Source: an uncultured Clostridia bacterium (GTDB taxonomy: Bacteria > Bacillota > Clostridia > Oscillospirales > Ruminococcaceae). Taken from it: a stretch of DNA of 64,000 nucleotides. Location: the NCBI GenBank assembly GCA_944387885.1, contig CALXGR010000006.1, forward strand, positions 1-64,000, read 5' to 3'. Shown piece by piece: positions 1 through 8,239 of this stretch. Within the stretch, counting starts at the first letter, position 1. Each line of letters opens with the position of its first letter. Under the pieces are notes generated by a model, which ran no database searches, had not been told where the DNA came from, and saw only the letters and a program-made list of their open reading frames with translations. The position numbers and the translations under genes are program-made.

Positions 1-36
1 GCCTTGAAATCGGAAGATTTCAGGGCTTTTTCTTTT
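1..36 (+). terminator. Rho-independent terminator of an upstream gene
   Basis: Two 11-base arms (1-11 and 16-26, one G-U pair) with a GGAA loop are followed by a T-rich run at 27-36. It would end a plus-strand transcript entering from outside the window. Confidence 0.7.
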
Positions 37-83
37 GCCTCTTTTAACTTTATAGTTCAAGCTACTTCCCTGTCCTGTGGTCA

Positions 84-122
84 CAAAAAGAGAGCCATTC
101 CTTTACGGAACGGCTCTCTTTA
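84..122 (-). terminator. Terminator of the aminopeptidase transcript
   Basis: A strong hairpin with arms around AAGAGAGCC and GGCTCTCTT is followed on the minus strand by TTTTTGTG. It lies just behind the stop codon of the M18 aminopeptidase gene and probably ends the whole minus-strand cluster. Confidence 0.8.
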
Positions 123-138
123 TTTCTTTATGGTTAAA

Positions 139-1518
139 TTATGCCTCGGCTTTATTAAAGGCCAGGAAGGCACGGTAGGCCATATATACGTCCCCCTTGC
201 TTACCACTTCAAAGGGACTGTGCATGCTGAGGACGGGCACACCAATGTCCAAGGTCTCGATATCATGGCTGGCCACATACTTGGCAACGGTACCGCCGCC
301 GCCCAGGTCCACCTTGCCCAGTTCGCCCATCTGCCAAACCACGCCCTCTGCTTCCAGAAGCCGGGTCACGTAACTGACAAGCTCTGCAGAAGCATCGCTG
401 GCCCCGGATTTACCCCGGGCTCCGGTATACTTGCAGAGGGCAATTCCCTTCCCTGCATAAGTGGAATTATTAGGCTCGAAGGCATCTGCCCAGTTGGGAT
501 CATAAGCAGCTGTCACATCGGCGCTCAGACACTTGGAATTCTGAAGGGTCGTAATATAATCCGCCTTCTGGCTGTTGCAGAGCTGATGGATAAACTGAAC
601 CATATACTGGCTGTTCAGGCCGGTAACGCCTTCAGAGCCAATTTCCTCTTTATCGGTAAGGACACAGAGAGTGGTAAACGCAGGGGCCTGGGTGTCAATC
701 TCTGCCATCAGGGCAGGATATGCATCCACCCGGTCATCGTGTCCATAGGCGCCAATCATGCCCCGGTCAAAGCCAATGTCCCGGGCTTTATGAGCAGGTA
801 CCACTTCCAGTTCACCCCGGATGAAGTCTTCCTCTGTAATTCCGTATTCCTGATTGAGAAGCTTGAGCACATTCAATTTGATCTGGTCCTTGGCTTCCTC
901 GCCCTCCACAGGCAGGCATCCCACCACCAGGTTCAACTCCTCACCTTTGATTCCTTCGGGAAGGGTCCGCTCATTCTGCCGTGCGGAGAGATGGGGCAGC
1001 AGATCGGTAATGCAGAATACTGGATCGGACTCTTTCTCGCCCACACAGATCTCTACCTTCTCCCCTGCCCGGGTATAGACTACCCCATGGATGGCCAGGG
1101 GGATGGTGGCCCACTGATACTTCCGGATTCCACCATAGTAATGGGTCCGGAAGAATGCCATCTCGCCACTCTCATAGAGGGGAACCGGACGGAGGTCCAG
1201 CCGGGGTGCGTCTATATGGGCAGCATTGATATGTACCCCTTCCTCCAGGGACTTGGTTCCCAAAGTAGCAGCCAAGATGCATTTATTCCTGTGAAGCTTA
1301 TAGAATTTGTCCCCCGGTTGGTACTGCTTTCCGGGCTGGAAGGGCTGATACCCTGCCTTCTCCAGAGCAGCCGCTGCACAGGCCGCAGCCTCCCGCTCGG
1401 TCTTTCCGTTGTCCAGAAATTCCTTATATCCCTGGCAGAACTGATCAGCTTTTTCCAAATCCTGGGGCCGCAGTTTTGCAATGGATTCGTTTTTGTAAAC
1501 CAATTCCTGATTACTCAT
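139..1518 (-). CDS. M18 family aminopeptidase
   Basis: A cytoplasmic zinc aminopeptidase of family M18 that removes N-terminal residues from peptides. The 459-residue protein has the usual family length. Visible metal-site motifs are HIDAPRLD at residues 101-108, DKEEIGSEG near 290 and SMHSPFE near the C-terminus, all typical of M18 di-zinc peptidases. The start has a purine-rich site (AGGAAAGGACGG) upstream. It is the last gene of a minus-strand cluster containing prfA, sua5, coaE and a lytic transglycosylase, with 27 bases between it and the transglycosylase. The substrate cannot be read from the sequence; a housekeeping peptide-turnover role is inferred from the family. Confidence 0.93.
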   Translation of the reverse strand: MSNQELVYKNESIAKLRPQDLEKADQFCQGYKEFLDNGKTEREAAACAAAALEKAGYQPFQPGKQYQPGDKFYKLHRNKCILAATLGTKSLEEGVHINAAHIDAPRLDLRPVPLYESGEMAFFRTHYYGGIRKYQWATIPLAIHGVVYTRAGEKVEICVGEKESDPVFCITDLLPHLSARQNERTLPEGIKGEELNLVVGCLPVEGEEAKDQIKLNVLKLLNQEYGITEEDFIRGELEVVPAHKARDIGFDRGMIGAYGHDDRVDAYPALMAEIDTQAPAFTTLCVLTDKEEIGSEGVTGLNSQYMVQFIHQLCNSQKADYITTLQNSKCLSADVTAAYDPNWADAFEPNNSTYAGKGIALCKYTGARGKSGASDASAELVSYVTRLLEAEGVVWQMGELGKVDLGGGGTVAKYVASHDIETLDIGVPVLSMHSPFEVVSKGDVYMAYRAFLAFNKAEA

Positions 1519-1545
1519 TGTTTTTACCGTCCTTTCCTGTTGGAT

Positions 1546-2118
1546 TTATTCTGAACCGTAAAGCCTCAGATACCACTCATAGGCTTTACCGATTTTATGC
1601 ACATAGTGACTCATATTGTCATAAGGGAAACTGGTGAGGGTACGACCGTTCAAAGTGTACTCCCCGTTTTCCAAAAGATTATCCACCGTGGTCCAGCCGC
1701 TGTGGTAAGCCGCAGCAGCGGTGGAGACATCCCAGTCATACCGTTCCAGGCAGCGATATATATAATAGCTGCCAAACCGGATGCTTACTTCCGGCTCCCG
1801 AAGGTCTTCAAAGACAAGATCTTCATCCGCCGCTATTTTGCTCTTGACCCACTCAAAAGTTTCCTGAGTCATCTGAGTCAGCCCAATAGCATCCATTTCA
1901 GAATGGGCCTGCGGGTCAAATCCACTTTCCGTACGGATAAAGGTATACAGCAGATAAGGATCCATGCCATATTTTCCCGCATAGTATTCTACGTACTCGC
2001 TGTATTTACAGGGGTAAAGCTGTTCCAGCACAGCCCGTACTCCAAAGAATACTCCCGTTCCCAGCACAGCCAGTGCCAACAGCAGCACTATCAAAATTCG
2101 AATGGTTTTATTTCTCAT
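1546..2118 (-). CDS. Membrane-anchored lytic transglycosylase, SLT domain
   Basis: A 190-residue protein with an N-terminal hydrophobic segment (about residues 7-27) that should act as a signal anchor, followed by a Slt-type lysozyme-like fold. The catalytic glutamate is the E of ESGF at about residue 64, followed by the family block AIGLTQMT and the AAAAYHSG motif. Such enzymes cleave the MurNAc-GlcNAc bond of peptidoglycan and leave 1,6-anhydro ends. The start codon overlaps the end of coaE by 4 bases, so the two are translationally coupled. The family call is firm. Whether it serves growth, spore germination or cortex remodelling cannot be decided here. Confidence 0.88.
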   Translation of the reverse strand: MRNKTIRILIVLLLALAVLGTGVFFGVRAVLEQLYPCKYSEYVEYYAGKYGMDPYLLYTFIRTESGFDPQAHSEMDAIGLTQMTQETFEWVKSKIAADEDLVFEDLREPEVSIRFGSYYIYRCLERYDWDVSTAAAAYHSGWTTVDNLLENGEYTLNGRTLTSFPYDNMSHYVHKIGKAYEWYLRLYGSE

Positions 2119-2714
2119 ACTGTTTCCAATATTTCATTTATCATCTCGTCAATCAAATCATGTAATTGGTCCAGACTGCCTTCATTCCTTAGAATGATAT
2201 GAGCCGCCTGTTCCAGTTGTTCCACAGGGGTCTGGGCATCCAGCCTTCTGCGGGCCATTTCAGGAGAGATCCCATCCCGGGCAGTAATTCTCCGGATTGA
2301 TTCTTCCAAAGGCGTTTCCACCAGGATTATTTTTTCGAACTCTGGTTCCATGGGTGTTCCCACAATAACGGCCCCATCCACAAAACAGACCCGTTCCCCG
2401 CGAAGGGTCGCTTCCTCCACCTGCTCCAGTATTCTCCGGCGAATCTCCGGGAAGGTGATTCTGGTAAGAGCCTCTGTTCCCTCAGGGGTGGAAAAAGCTC
2501 TGTCTGCCAGCATACGGCGTTTCAGATTTCCGTTTTCGTCCAGGATATCTTCCCCAAATTCTCGGGCCAGCGCCTGAGGACAGGGAGAAGGCGGCTCCAT
2601 GATCTGGCGGGCCACCAAATCGGCATCTATCACCGTGTACCCTTTTTCCCTCAAATAAGCAGACACGCTGGATTTACCGCAGCCGGACCGTCCGGTAATG
2701 GCAATCATCTTCAT
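2115..2714 (-). CDS. coaE: Dephospho-CoA kinase
   Basis: Catalyses the last step of coenzyme A synthesis, phosphorylating the ribose 3'-hydroxyl of dephospho-CoA with ATP. The P-loop GRSGCGKS is at residues 8-15, followed by the family segment YTVIDADLVARQIM near residue 30. At 199 residues it matches the family. It overlaps the upstream sua5 gene by 4 bases and the downstream transglycosylase by 4 bases. Two other CoA genes, coaBC and coaX, lie about 39 kb away in this window, so much of the pantothenate-to-CoA route is represented here. Assignment is secure from motifs and length. Confidence 0.95.
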   Translation of the reverse strand: MKMIAITGRSGCGKSSVSAYLREKGYTVIDADLVARQIMEPPSPCPQALAREFGEDILDENGNLKRRMLADRAFSTPEGTEALTRITFPEIRRRILEQVEEATLRGERVCFVDGAVIVGTPMEPEFEKIILVETPLEESIRRITARDGISPEMARRRLDAQTPVEQLEQAAHIILRNEGSLDQLHDLIDEMINEILETV

Positions 2715-3736
2715 AGCTCCACCACCTGGAAGGCCGCCGCCCGGAGAAGCCGGTTATATACAGCCATGGATACTCCATCCTGCTTGGGGCCACGGGCGTA
2801 CACCTTCACGGCCCCCTCCTCGTCCAGGTGTCGGAGGCTGCGGAACAGGTCGTGAGCCTGGCTGGCTCCGTCCCCTTCCCGGCCATAAGTCACACAGGGC
2901 AGGGGCAGACTGGCTTCTTCCCCTTCAAAGCATAGGCAAAAAATGCCGGGCTGTCCCTCGAATTTTGACACATACTCCCTGAACTTTTCCAGGCTGCCCT
3001 GGAGGATGGTAATCTGAGCCTTGGGAGCATAATGCTTGTATTTCATTCCGGGACTGCGGGCGGTCTCCCCTTCTCCCAGCTTTTCCAGAATTGCGTGGGA
3101 CAAGGCTACCGGCTTGCCCAGGACTCCTTCCAGGTCCTCCTTGGTCACATACCCGGGGCGAAGAATCACAGGTGTATCCTCCACCATGGAAACCACAGTG
3201 GACTCCACTCCCACATCCGACTCTCCTCCGTCCAGAATCAAGGCCAGCCGTCCATTCATATCCTGGTATACGTCCTGGGCATTGGTGGGGCTGGGACTTC
3301 CGGAAAGATTGGCGGAGGGTGCTGCAAAGGGCAGGCCGCTTTCCAGAATCACCTTCTGGGCCACCGGATGGCTGGGCCAACGGATTCCCACCGTATCCAG
3401 GCCGGCGCAGACCTCATCCGCCACCTTTTCACTCCGGGGCAGTATCATGGTAAGGGGGCCCGGCCAGAAAGCCTTGGCCAGTTTGAGTGCATCCTCACTC
3501 ACCTCCCGGGCCAGATCATACAGCATATCCATTTTTGCAATGTGGACAATGAGGGGGTTATCCTGCGGGCGTCCTTTGGCCCGGAAGATATCCTTAACCG
3601 CCTCCCCGTTATAAGCGCTGGCGGCAATTCCGTATACCGTTTCGGTGGGCAAAGCAAAAATGGTTCCCTTCCTGAGATACTCTGCTGCCAAATCAATACT
3701 TTCTTGGGTTATTGGAAGGAGTTTTGTTTCAATCAT
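2711..3736 (-). CDS. L-threonylcarbamoyladenylate synthase, Sua5/YwlC type
   Basis: Makes threonylcarbamoyl-AMP from threonine, bicarbonate and ATP, the first step of t6A formation at position 37 of ANN-decoding tRNAs. The 341-residue length marks the two-domain Sua5 form: a YrdC domain (residues about 13-200, with PTETVYGIAA, KGRPQDNPLIVH and SANLSG blocks) and a smaller C-terminal Sua5 domain (SPGMKYKHYAPKA onwards). The start codon overlaps the prfA stop by one base. Gene order prfA-ywlC is common in Bacillota. The methylase gene prmC, often between them, is absent here. Confidence 0.95.
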   Translation of the reverse strand: MIETKLLPITQESIDLAAEYLRKGTIFALPTETVYGIAASAYNGEAVKDIFRAKGRPQDNPLIVHIAKMDMLYDLAREVSEDALKLAKAFWPGPLTMILPRSEKVADEVCAGLDTVGIRWPSHPVAQKVILESGLPFAAPSANLSGSPSPTNAQDVYQDMNGRLALILDGGESDVGVESTVVSMVEDTPVILRPGYVTKEDLEGVLGKPVALSHAILEKLGEGETARSPGMKYKHYAPKAQITILQGSLEKFREYVSKFEGQPGIFCLCFEGEEASLPLPCVTYGREGDGASQAHDLFRSLRHLDEEGAVKVYARGPKQDGVSMAVYNRLLRAAAFQVVEL

Positions 3737-4815
3737 TATAGTGTCTCTCCCGCTTGTTTCAGCTTTTCTGTTTGTTCTGCAATCCGCAGAGGTTCCAGTA
3801 ATTCTTCCAGATTCCCGTCCATGATACTGTCAATCTTGTAAAGGGTAAGACCGATCCGGTGATCGGTGACCCGCCCCTGTGGGAAATTGTAGGTGCGAAT
3901 CCGCTCACTCCGGTCGCCGCTTCCCACCATGCTGGAACGCTGGTCATTGTAGGCTTTATCGGCTGCCTCCTGCTTTGCCTTAAGCAGTCTGCTCCGCAGA
4001 ATCTGCAGGGCTTTTTCTTTATTCTGAAGCTGGCTGCGCTCGTTCTGGCATTCCACCACTGTTCCCGTAGGAAGATAGGTGACCCGGATAGCGCTGCTGG
4101 TTTTGTTGATGTGCTGTCCACCCGCTCCGCTGGCCCGGAAGGTGTCGATTCGCAGGTCCTTCATATCCAACTGGAAGTCTACTTCCTCAGCTTCCGGAAG
4201 CACCGCAACGGTTACCGCTGAGGTCTGAATCCTTCCCTGGCTTTCGGTTTCCGGAACACGCTGAACCCGGTGGGTACCGCTTTCATACTTCAACCGGCTG
4301 TAGGCTCCTGCGCCTTCCACTGAAAAGCAGATTTCCTTTACGCCCCCCAGTTCCGTGTCATTGGAGCTGAGGACCTGGCACCGGAAACCGGATTTTTGAG
4401 CATACATCTGGTACATCCGGCAAAGGCTTCTGGCAAAGAGAGCCGCCTCCTCGCCGCCGGTTCCAGCTCGGATTTCCATAATAATGTTCTTATCATCATT
4501 GGCATCCTTGGGCAGAAGAAGGATTTTGATTTTTTGCTCCAGCTCTTCCAATTTCTGCCTGTTTTCGCAGAATTGCTGCTGTACAATTTCCTTGAAGTCA
4601 GGCTCCAAGCCGCCTGATTCCATCAATTCCTTTGCTTCGGTATAATCCTTTTCTGCCTGGGTATAGGCAGAGTAAGCCTCCACCAAAGGCTCCAAATCAT
4701 GATATTCCTTCATCAGCTGCTGATACTTTGCGGCATCACCTGCCACCTCCGGCTGCTGAAGAAGATGATTGATTTGGGCAAAGCGGCGCTCTACCCCATG
4801 TAATTTTTCAAACAT
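3736..4815 (-). CDS. prfA: Peptide chain release factor 1
   Basis: Terminates translation at UAA and UAG by triggering peptidyl-tRNA hydrolysis on the ribosome. The protein is 359 residues, the standard RF1 length. It carries the universal GGQ motif within [11 protein letters not shown] at about residue 230 and the domain-3 ending [10 protein letters not shown]. The GGQ glutamine is normally methylated by PrmC, but no prmC gene lies in this window. The gene heads a tightly packed cluster: its stop overlaps the start of sua5, and a small DUF951 gene lies 49 bases upstream on the same strand. Confidence 0.97.
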   Translation of the reverse strand: MFEKLHGVERRFAQINHLLQQPEVAGDAAKYQQLMKEYHDLEPLVEAYSAYTQAEKDYTEAKELMESGGLEPDFKEIVQQQFCENRQKLEELEQKIKILLLPKDANDDKNIIMEIRAGTGGEEAALFARSLCRMYQMYAQKSGFRCQVLSSNDTELGGVKEICFSVEGAGAYSRLKYESGTHRVQRVPETESQGRIQTSAVTVAVLPEAEEVDFQLDMKDLRIDTFRASGAGGQHINKTSSAIRVTYLPTGTVVECQNERSQLQNKEKALQILRSRLLKAKQEAADKAYNDQRSSMVGSGDRSERIRTYNFPQGRVTDHRIGLTLYKIDSIMDGNLEELLEPLRIAEQTEKLKQAGETL

Positions 4816-4864
4816 AAAACGGTTCTCCCTTACTATGGTCTAAACGATTTCCATCGCCAAGGCC

Positions 4865-5044
4865 CTAAGGACGAATCACCTTTTTAATGTTCTTTTCAAT
4901 TTTGGCTCGGGGCAGCATAACCTCCCGTCCGCAGCCGGTACAGCGGATTTTGAAATCCATTCCTACCCGCAGAACATCAAAGGTATTCGCCCCGCAAGGG
5001 TGCTGTTTTTTTGTCTGGATCACATCCCCGACCTGTACATCCAT
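4865..5044 (-). CDS. DUF951 family small zinc-ribbon-like protein
   Basis: A 59-residue protein read from an ATG at 5044, preceded by a GGAGGGCACC ribosome binding site. It contains KKQHPCG, FKIRCTGCGREVMLPR and a basic C-terminal tail, the pattern of the DUF951 family found across Bacillota. Conserved cysteines (one in HPCG, two in CTGC) suggest a small metal-binding or nucleic-acid-binding protein, but no function is established. It is the first gene upstream of prfA on the same strand and probably shares its transcript. It is divergent from the S1-domain gene that begins at 5169. Confidence 0.85.
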   Translation of the reverse strand: MDVQVGDVIQTKKQHPCGANTFDVLRVGMDFKIRCTGCGREVMLPRAKIEKNIKKVIRP

Positions 5045-5168
5045 GGGCGGTGCCCTCCTTTCCCTGTATCAAATTATTATACCTCAGCAGGAAGCCATTT
5101 GCAAATCCCGCCAGCTATTTGGCGGAAAAAGCCAGCATAAAAAACCAAGAGAAACGAGGAGTAAAACC

Positions 5169-6077
5169 ATGCTAGAATATCGTGCCGAAGGTCTCTGCCA
5201 CTCTGCCGAAAAAATGACCCTGGATGAACTGCGCCAGGCAGCACAGTCCGGGGAGATTTTACAAAGTACCGCCCTTGCCTTTGATACCGAGCGCTGCCTT
5301 CGGTTCCGTCTGGCCGGATGTTCCGCCTGTATGCCCTTTGAGGAATCTGCCGAGGGAGCCCGGGAGGGGCAGGTCCGGGACATTGCCATACTTACCCGGG
5401 TGGGGCGTCCCACCTGTTTCAAAATCACCGGCTTCGACCGGGATGAAAAAGGTGCAACGGTCATCAAGCTCAGCCGGGCAGCCGCCCAGGAGGAGTGCCA
5501 GAAGCAGTATCTGGACCTCCTGGACCCGGGAAGCGTGATTCCCTGCACGGTCACCCACATTGAAAGCTTTGGCGCTTTCTGTGATGTAGGCTGTGGAATC
5601 AGCGCTTTGCTTCCCATTGATTGTCTCTCTGTCAGCCGTATATCCTCCCCTGCTGACCGGGTCAGTGTAGGCCAGCAGCTGCTTTGCGCCGTAAAGAGCC
5701 GGGACCCTCAGGGCCGCCTGGTCCTTACCCTGCGGGAGCTTCTGGGCACCTGGAGTGAGAATGCCGCCTGCTTTGCCCCGGGGGAAACAGTGGTGGGAAT
5801 TGTCCGCAGTGTGGAAAAATACGGTGTATTCATTGATATCGCTCCTAATCTGGCCGGGCTGGCAGAGGCCAGTGCCGATCTTAAGCCCGGGCAGGCTGTA
5901 AGTGTGTATATCAAAAACATCCTTCCAGAAAAGATGAAAATCAAACTGGTTGTAGTCAATAAAAATCTGAACGGTCCTCTCCGGTTTGAGCCCCGGTATT
6001 TTGTAACCGGCGGCCGCCTGAAACACTGGACCTATTCCACGCCCCAAAGCCACAAACAGATCGAAACGGTATTTTAA
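5169..6077 (+). CDS. S1-domain RNA-binding protein
   Basis: A 302-residue protein. The ATG at 5169 is chosen because GAGGAG lies 8 bases upstream; the longer open frame has no good site. An N-terminal region of about 110 residues without a recognised motif is followed by two S1/OB-fold segments, at about 115-185 (LDPGSVIPCTVTHIESFGAFCDVG) and about 200-260 (PGETVVGIVRSVEKYGVFIDI). S1 domains bind single-stranded RNA, and proteins like this resemble partial ribosomal protein S1 of Clostridia. It is transcribed away from the prfA cluster. The exact role is unknown; an RNA-binding role in translation is inferred. Confidence 0.85.
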   Translation: MLEYRAEGLCHSAEKMTLDELRQAAQSGEILQSTALAFDTERCLRFRLAGCSACMPFEESAEGAREGQVRDIAILTRVGRPTCFKITGFDRDEKGATVIKLSRAAAQEECQKQYLDLLDPGSVIPCTVTHIESFGAFCDVGCGISALLPIDCLSVSRISSPADRVSVGQQLLCAVKSRDPQGRLVLTLRELLGTWSENAACFAPGETVVGIVRSVEKYGVFIDIAPNLAGLAEASADLKPGQAVSVYIKNILPEKMKIKLVVVNKNLNGPLRFEPRYFVTGGRLKHWTYSTPQSHKQIETVF

Positions 6078-6089
6078 AGCCCCCGCCCC

Positions 6090-6118
6090 TTGTAAGTTTT
6101 TTTCCTTTCTCTTATAAT
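6090..6118 (+). promoter_or_regulatory. SigA-type promoter for DUF4364 gene
   Basis: TTGTAA (6090-6095) and TATAAT (6113-6118) are separated by exactly 17 bases, 37 bases upstream of the DUF4364 start codon. The -10 box lies in the loop of a short dyad, CTTTCTC...GAGAAAG. Confidence 0.7.
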
Positions 6119-6154
6119 AGGAGAAAGGATTTTTATTCTGAGGGGGGTCCATTT

Positions 6155-6706
6155 ATGCCTGGAGATGCATTGACCGCCGGAGTCAAAAACGGCGGACTGA
6201 ACAGCCGTACTGAGATTCGTATTCTTTTATGCTACCTCATCAAGACCGCTGCGCCCACCACCATCCAACAGTTGGAGGAGGCGCTGCTGGGAGAAGAGCT
6301 GGTAAACTATTTTGAAATGACTGCCGCCCTTGCCGACCTGGAAGCCAACGGTCTGGTAGAGGTGGAGAATGATGCCTATACTATTACCCACAAGGGAAGC
6401 GTTATTGCCGATACTCTTGCAGAAGATCTTCCCCGCACGGTCCGGGAAACCGCCATTCGGGGAGTAATTCGCTCTCAAATCTGGATGAAGAAAGCTGCTC
6501 AGAACCTTGCCAAGGTGGTCAAAACCGAGAACGGGTTCCAGGTGGAATGTTCCATTGCCGACATGGGTCAGGAGGTCTTTTCTCTGACCTTGGCCATGCC
6601 GGATGAACTTACAGCCAACGCAGTTCGGAAACGGTTTGTGGAGGACGGTGCCAATATCTATGCCCTGCTTCTGAACCAACTTACCGAACCCCGTGAGGAA
6701 TCTTAA
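6155..6706 (+). CDS. DUF4364 family protein, winged-helix-like
   Basis: A 183-residue protein matching the DUF4364 family of Clostridia. The first 80 residues read like a winged-helix domain: helices around RTEIRILLCYLI and TIQQLEEALL, then LEANGLVEVENDAYTITHKG, which has the recognition-wing and hairpin pattern. The C-terminal half (about 100-175) is a mixed alpha/beta region with VECSIADMGQEVFSLTLAMP. A ligand-sensing or regulatory role is possible but not established. The start has GAGGGGGG about 7 bases upstream. It ends at a bidirectional terminator shared with spoIVA. Confidence 0.85.
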   Translation: MPGDALTAGVKNGGLNSRTEIRILLCYLIKTAAPTTIQQLEEALLGEELVNYFEMTAALADLEANGLVEVENDAYTITHKGSVIADTLAEDLPRTVRETAIRGVIRSQIWMKKAAQNLAKVVKTENGFQVECSIADMGQEVFSLTLAMPDELTANAVRKRFVEDGANIYALLLNQLTEPREES

Positions 6707-6711
6707 CAAAC

Positions 6712-6750
6712 AAAAATCCCGACAGCTCAGGCTGCCGGGATTTTTATTTT
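6712..6750. terminator. Bidirectional terminator between DUF4364 gene and spoIVA
   Basis: Hairpin AATCCCG-A-CAGC / GCTG-C-CGGGATT with A-rich and T-rich flanks, so it can stop transcripts from either side. It separates two convergent genes. Confidence 0.8.
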
Positions 6751-8222
6751 TAAAGAATGATGCAGATAAGACCTGCACATCCTTCGTTGATGACCTGTTC
6801 CAGGGTTTCCTGCATTCTGGTCCGGGCATCGGCCGGAATATGCAGCAGCTTGCTTTGCAGCCCCTCGTTGACCAGTTCGTGAAGGCTTTTCCCGAAAATG
6901 TTGGACTGCCACAGCTTGGCCGGGTCTTCCTCAAAGTCCCGGAGCAGGCTCATGACCAGTTCTTCACTTTGCTTCTCCGTACCCACAATGGGACTGATTT
7001 GGGTGTCAATATCCGCCCGGAGCATATGGATGGAAGGAGCGCTGGCGGAAAGCCGTACCCCGTATTTCCCACCCTGGTTGACAATAACCGGTTCTTCCAG
7101 CTGGAGTTCCTCCATCTCAGGCATAACGATCCCATATCCGGTGGCCTCCACCTGTTCCAGAGCGTTTTTCACCCGGTCGTAGGCTTTTTTATCCCGGGCC
7201 ATCTGAAGAACGCAGGGCATCAGCTGGCTTTCGTCTCTGATTTCCAGGCCGGTGCTTTCGCTGATGATTCTGTAAAAGAGCTGCCCTGCCAGTTCCAGCC
7301 TAAGGGTCACATTCCCGGTTCCCAGGTCCATTCCTTCCAGTTCCAGAGAGGTAATTTCCTCCTGAGCAGGAATAGGCAGATTCTTGGCATCCCCCATCCT
7401 GTTCAGTTCTTCGGTCAGTTCCAGCAGTCCCTGGAAGAGCTTCTTCTGCAGCCAATGTTCACTGTCCAGGCAGTTGATCCACCTGGGCATTTTGATTCCG
7501 ATCTGCCGGATGGGAAATTGATAGAGCACCTGTCCCAGCAGCTCTCCGATGGCTTCCCCATCCAGATCCAGGCAGTTCACCGGAGTGACCGGCTGGCCGT
7601 ACTCTGCCTCCATCTCCCGGGCCAGCTGCCGGGCCTGTTCGGTTTCGGGCTGGGTACAGTTCAGGAGAATCAGGAAAGGTTTTCCCAAGTCCTTCAGTTC
7701 CCCAATTACCCGCCGCTCTGCTTCCAGGTAGCTGTCCCGGGGAATATCACTGATAGAACCATCGGTGGTCATTACAATTCCAATGGTAGAATGGTCCCGA
7801 ATCACCTTCTGGGTTCCCATTTCCGCCGCTTCGTCAAAGGGAATGGGCTCCTGACTCCAGGGAGTTTTTACCATTCTAGGCTTGGAATCCTCTTTGTTTC
7901 CCAGAGCTCCCGGCACCATATATCCTACGCAGTCAATGAGCCGAGTCTGGAAAGAACCGCCCTGGGGCAGCTCCAGCCGGATGGCCTGTTCCGGCACAAA
8001 TTTCGGCTCGGTGGTCATAATGGTCCGGCCCGCAGCTGACTGGGGCATTTCATCCCGTGTCCGCTCTTTCAGGCTTTCCTCCTGAATCCGGGGAAGAAGG
8101 GCCTGCTCCACAAACCGTTTGATAAAGGTGCTTTTACCTGTTCGTACCGGGCCCACTACTCCCAGGTAGATGTTTCCCCCGGTCCGCTGGGCGATCTCCC
8201 GGTAAATCTGTTCCGTCGCCAT
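6750..8222 (-). CDS. spoIVA: Stage IV sporulation protein A, coat morphogenetic ATPase
   Basis: SpoIVA polymerises with ATP hydrolysis on the outer forespore membrane and forms the basement layer on which the spore coat is built. The protein from the ATG at 8222 is 490 residues, the usual family length. Walker A GPVRTGKST lies at residues 24-32, and the family's characteristic C-terminal end is present (EGCAGLICIIL). A start 7 codons earlier is possible but lacks family support. It directly follows a SipL-like LysM gene, with spoVM just beyond; both products are known SpoIVA partners in other spore formers. Expression is expected from SigE in the mother cell, though I did not find a clear promoter. 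Confidence 0.97.
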   Translation of the reverse strand: MATEQIYREIAQRTGGNIYLGVVGPVRTGKSTFIKRFVEQALLPRIQEESLKERTRDEMPQSAAGRTIMTTEPKFVPEQAIRLELPQGGSFQTRLIDCVGYMVPGALGNKEDSKPRMVKTPWSQEPIPFDEAAEMGTQKVIRDHSTIGIVMTTDGSISDIPRDSYLEAERRVIGELKDLGKPFLILLNCTQPETEQARQLAREMEAEYGQPVTPVNCLDLDGEAIGELLGQVLYQFPIRQIGIKMPRWINCLDSEHWLQKKLFQGLLELTEELNRMGDAKNLPIPAQEEITSLELEGMDLGTGNVTLRLELAGQLFYRIISESTGLEIRDESQLMPCVLQMARDKKAYDRVKNALEQVEATGYGIVMPEMEELQLEEPVIVNQGGKYGVRLSASAPSIHMLRADIDTQISPIVGTEKQSEELVMSLLRDFEEDPAKLWQSNIFGKSLHELVNEGLQSKLLHIPADARTRMQETLEQVINEGCAGLICIIL

Positions 8223-8239
8223 GGTCTTGCTTCCCTCCT

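Noticed and set aside
4-1554. Long plus-strand frame opposite the M18 aminopeptidase
   Set aside because: It is the complement of a clear gene. It has no family resemblance and no ribosome binding site.
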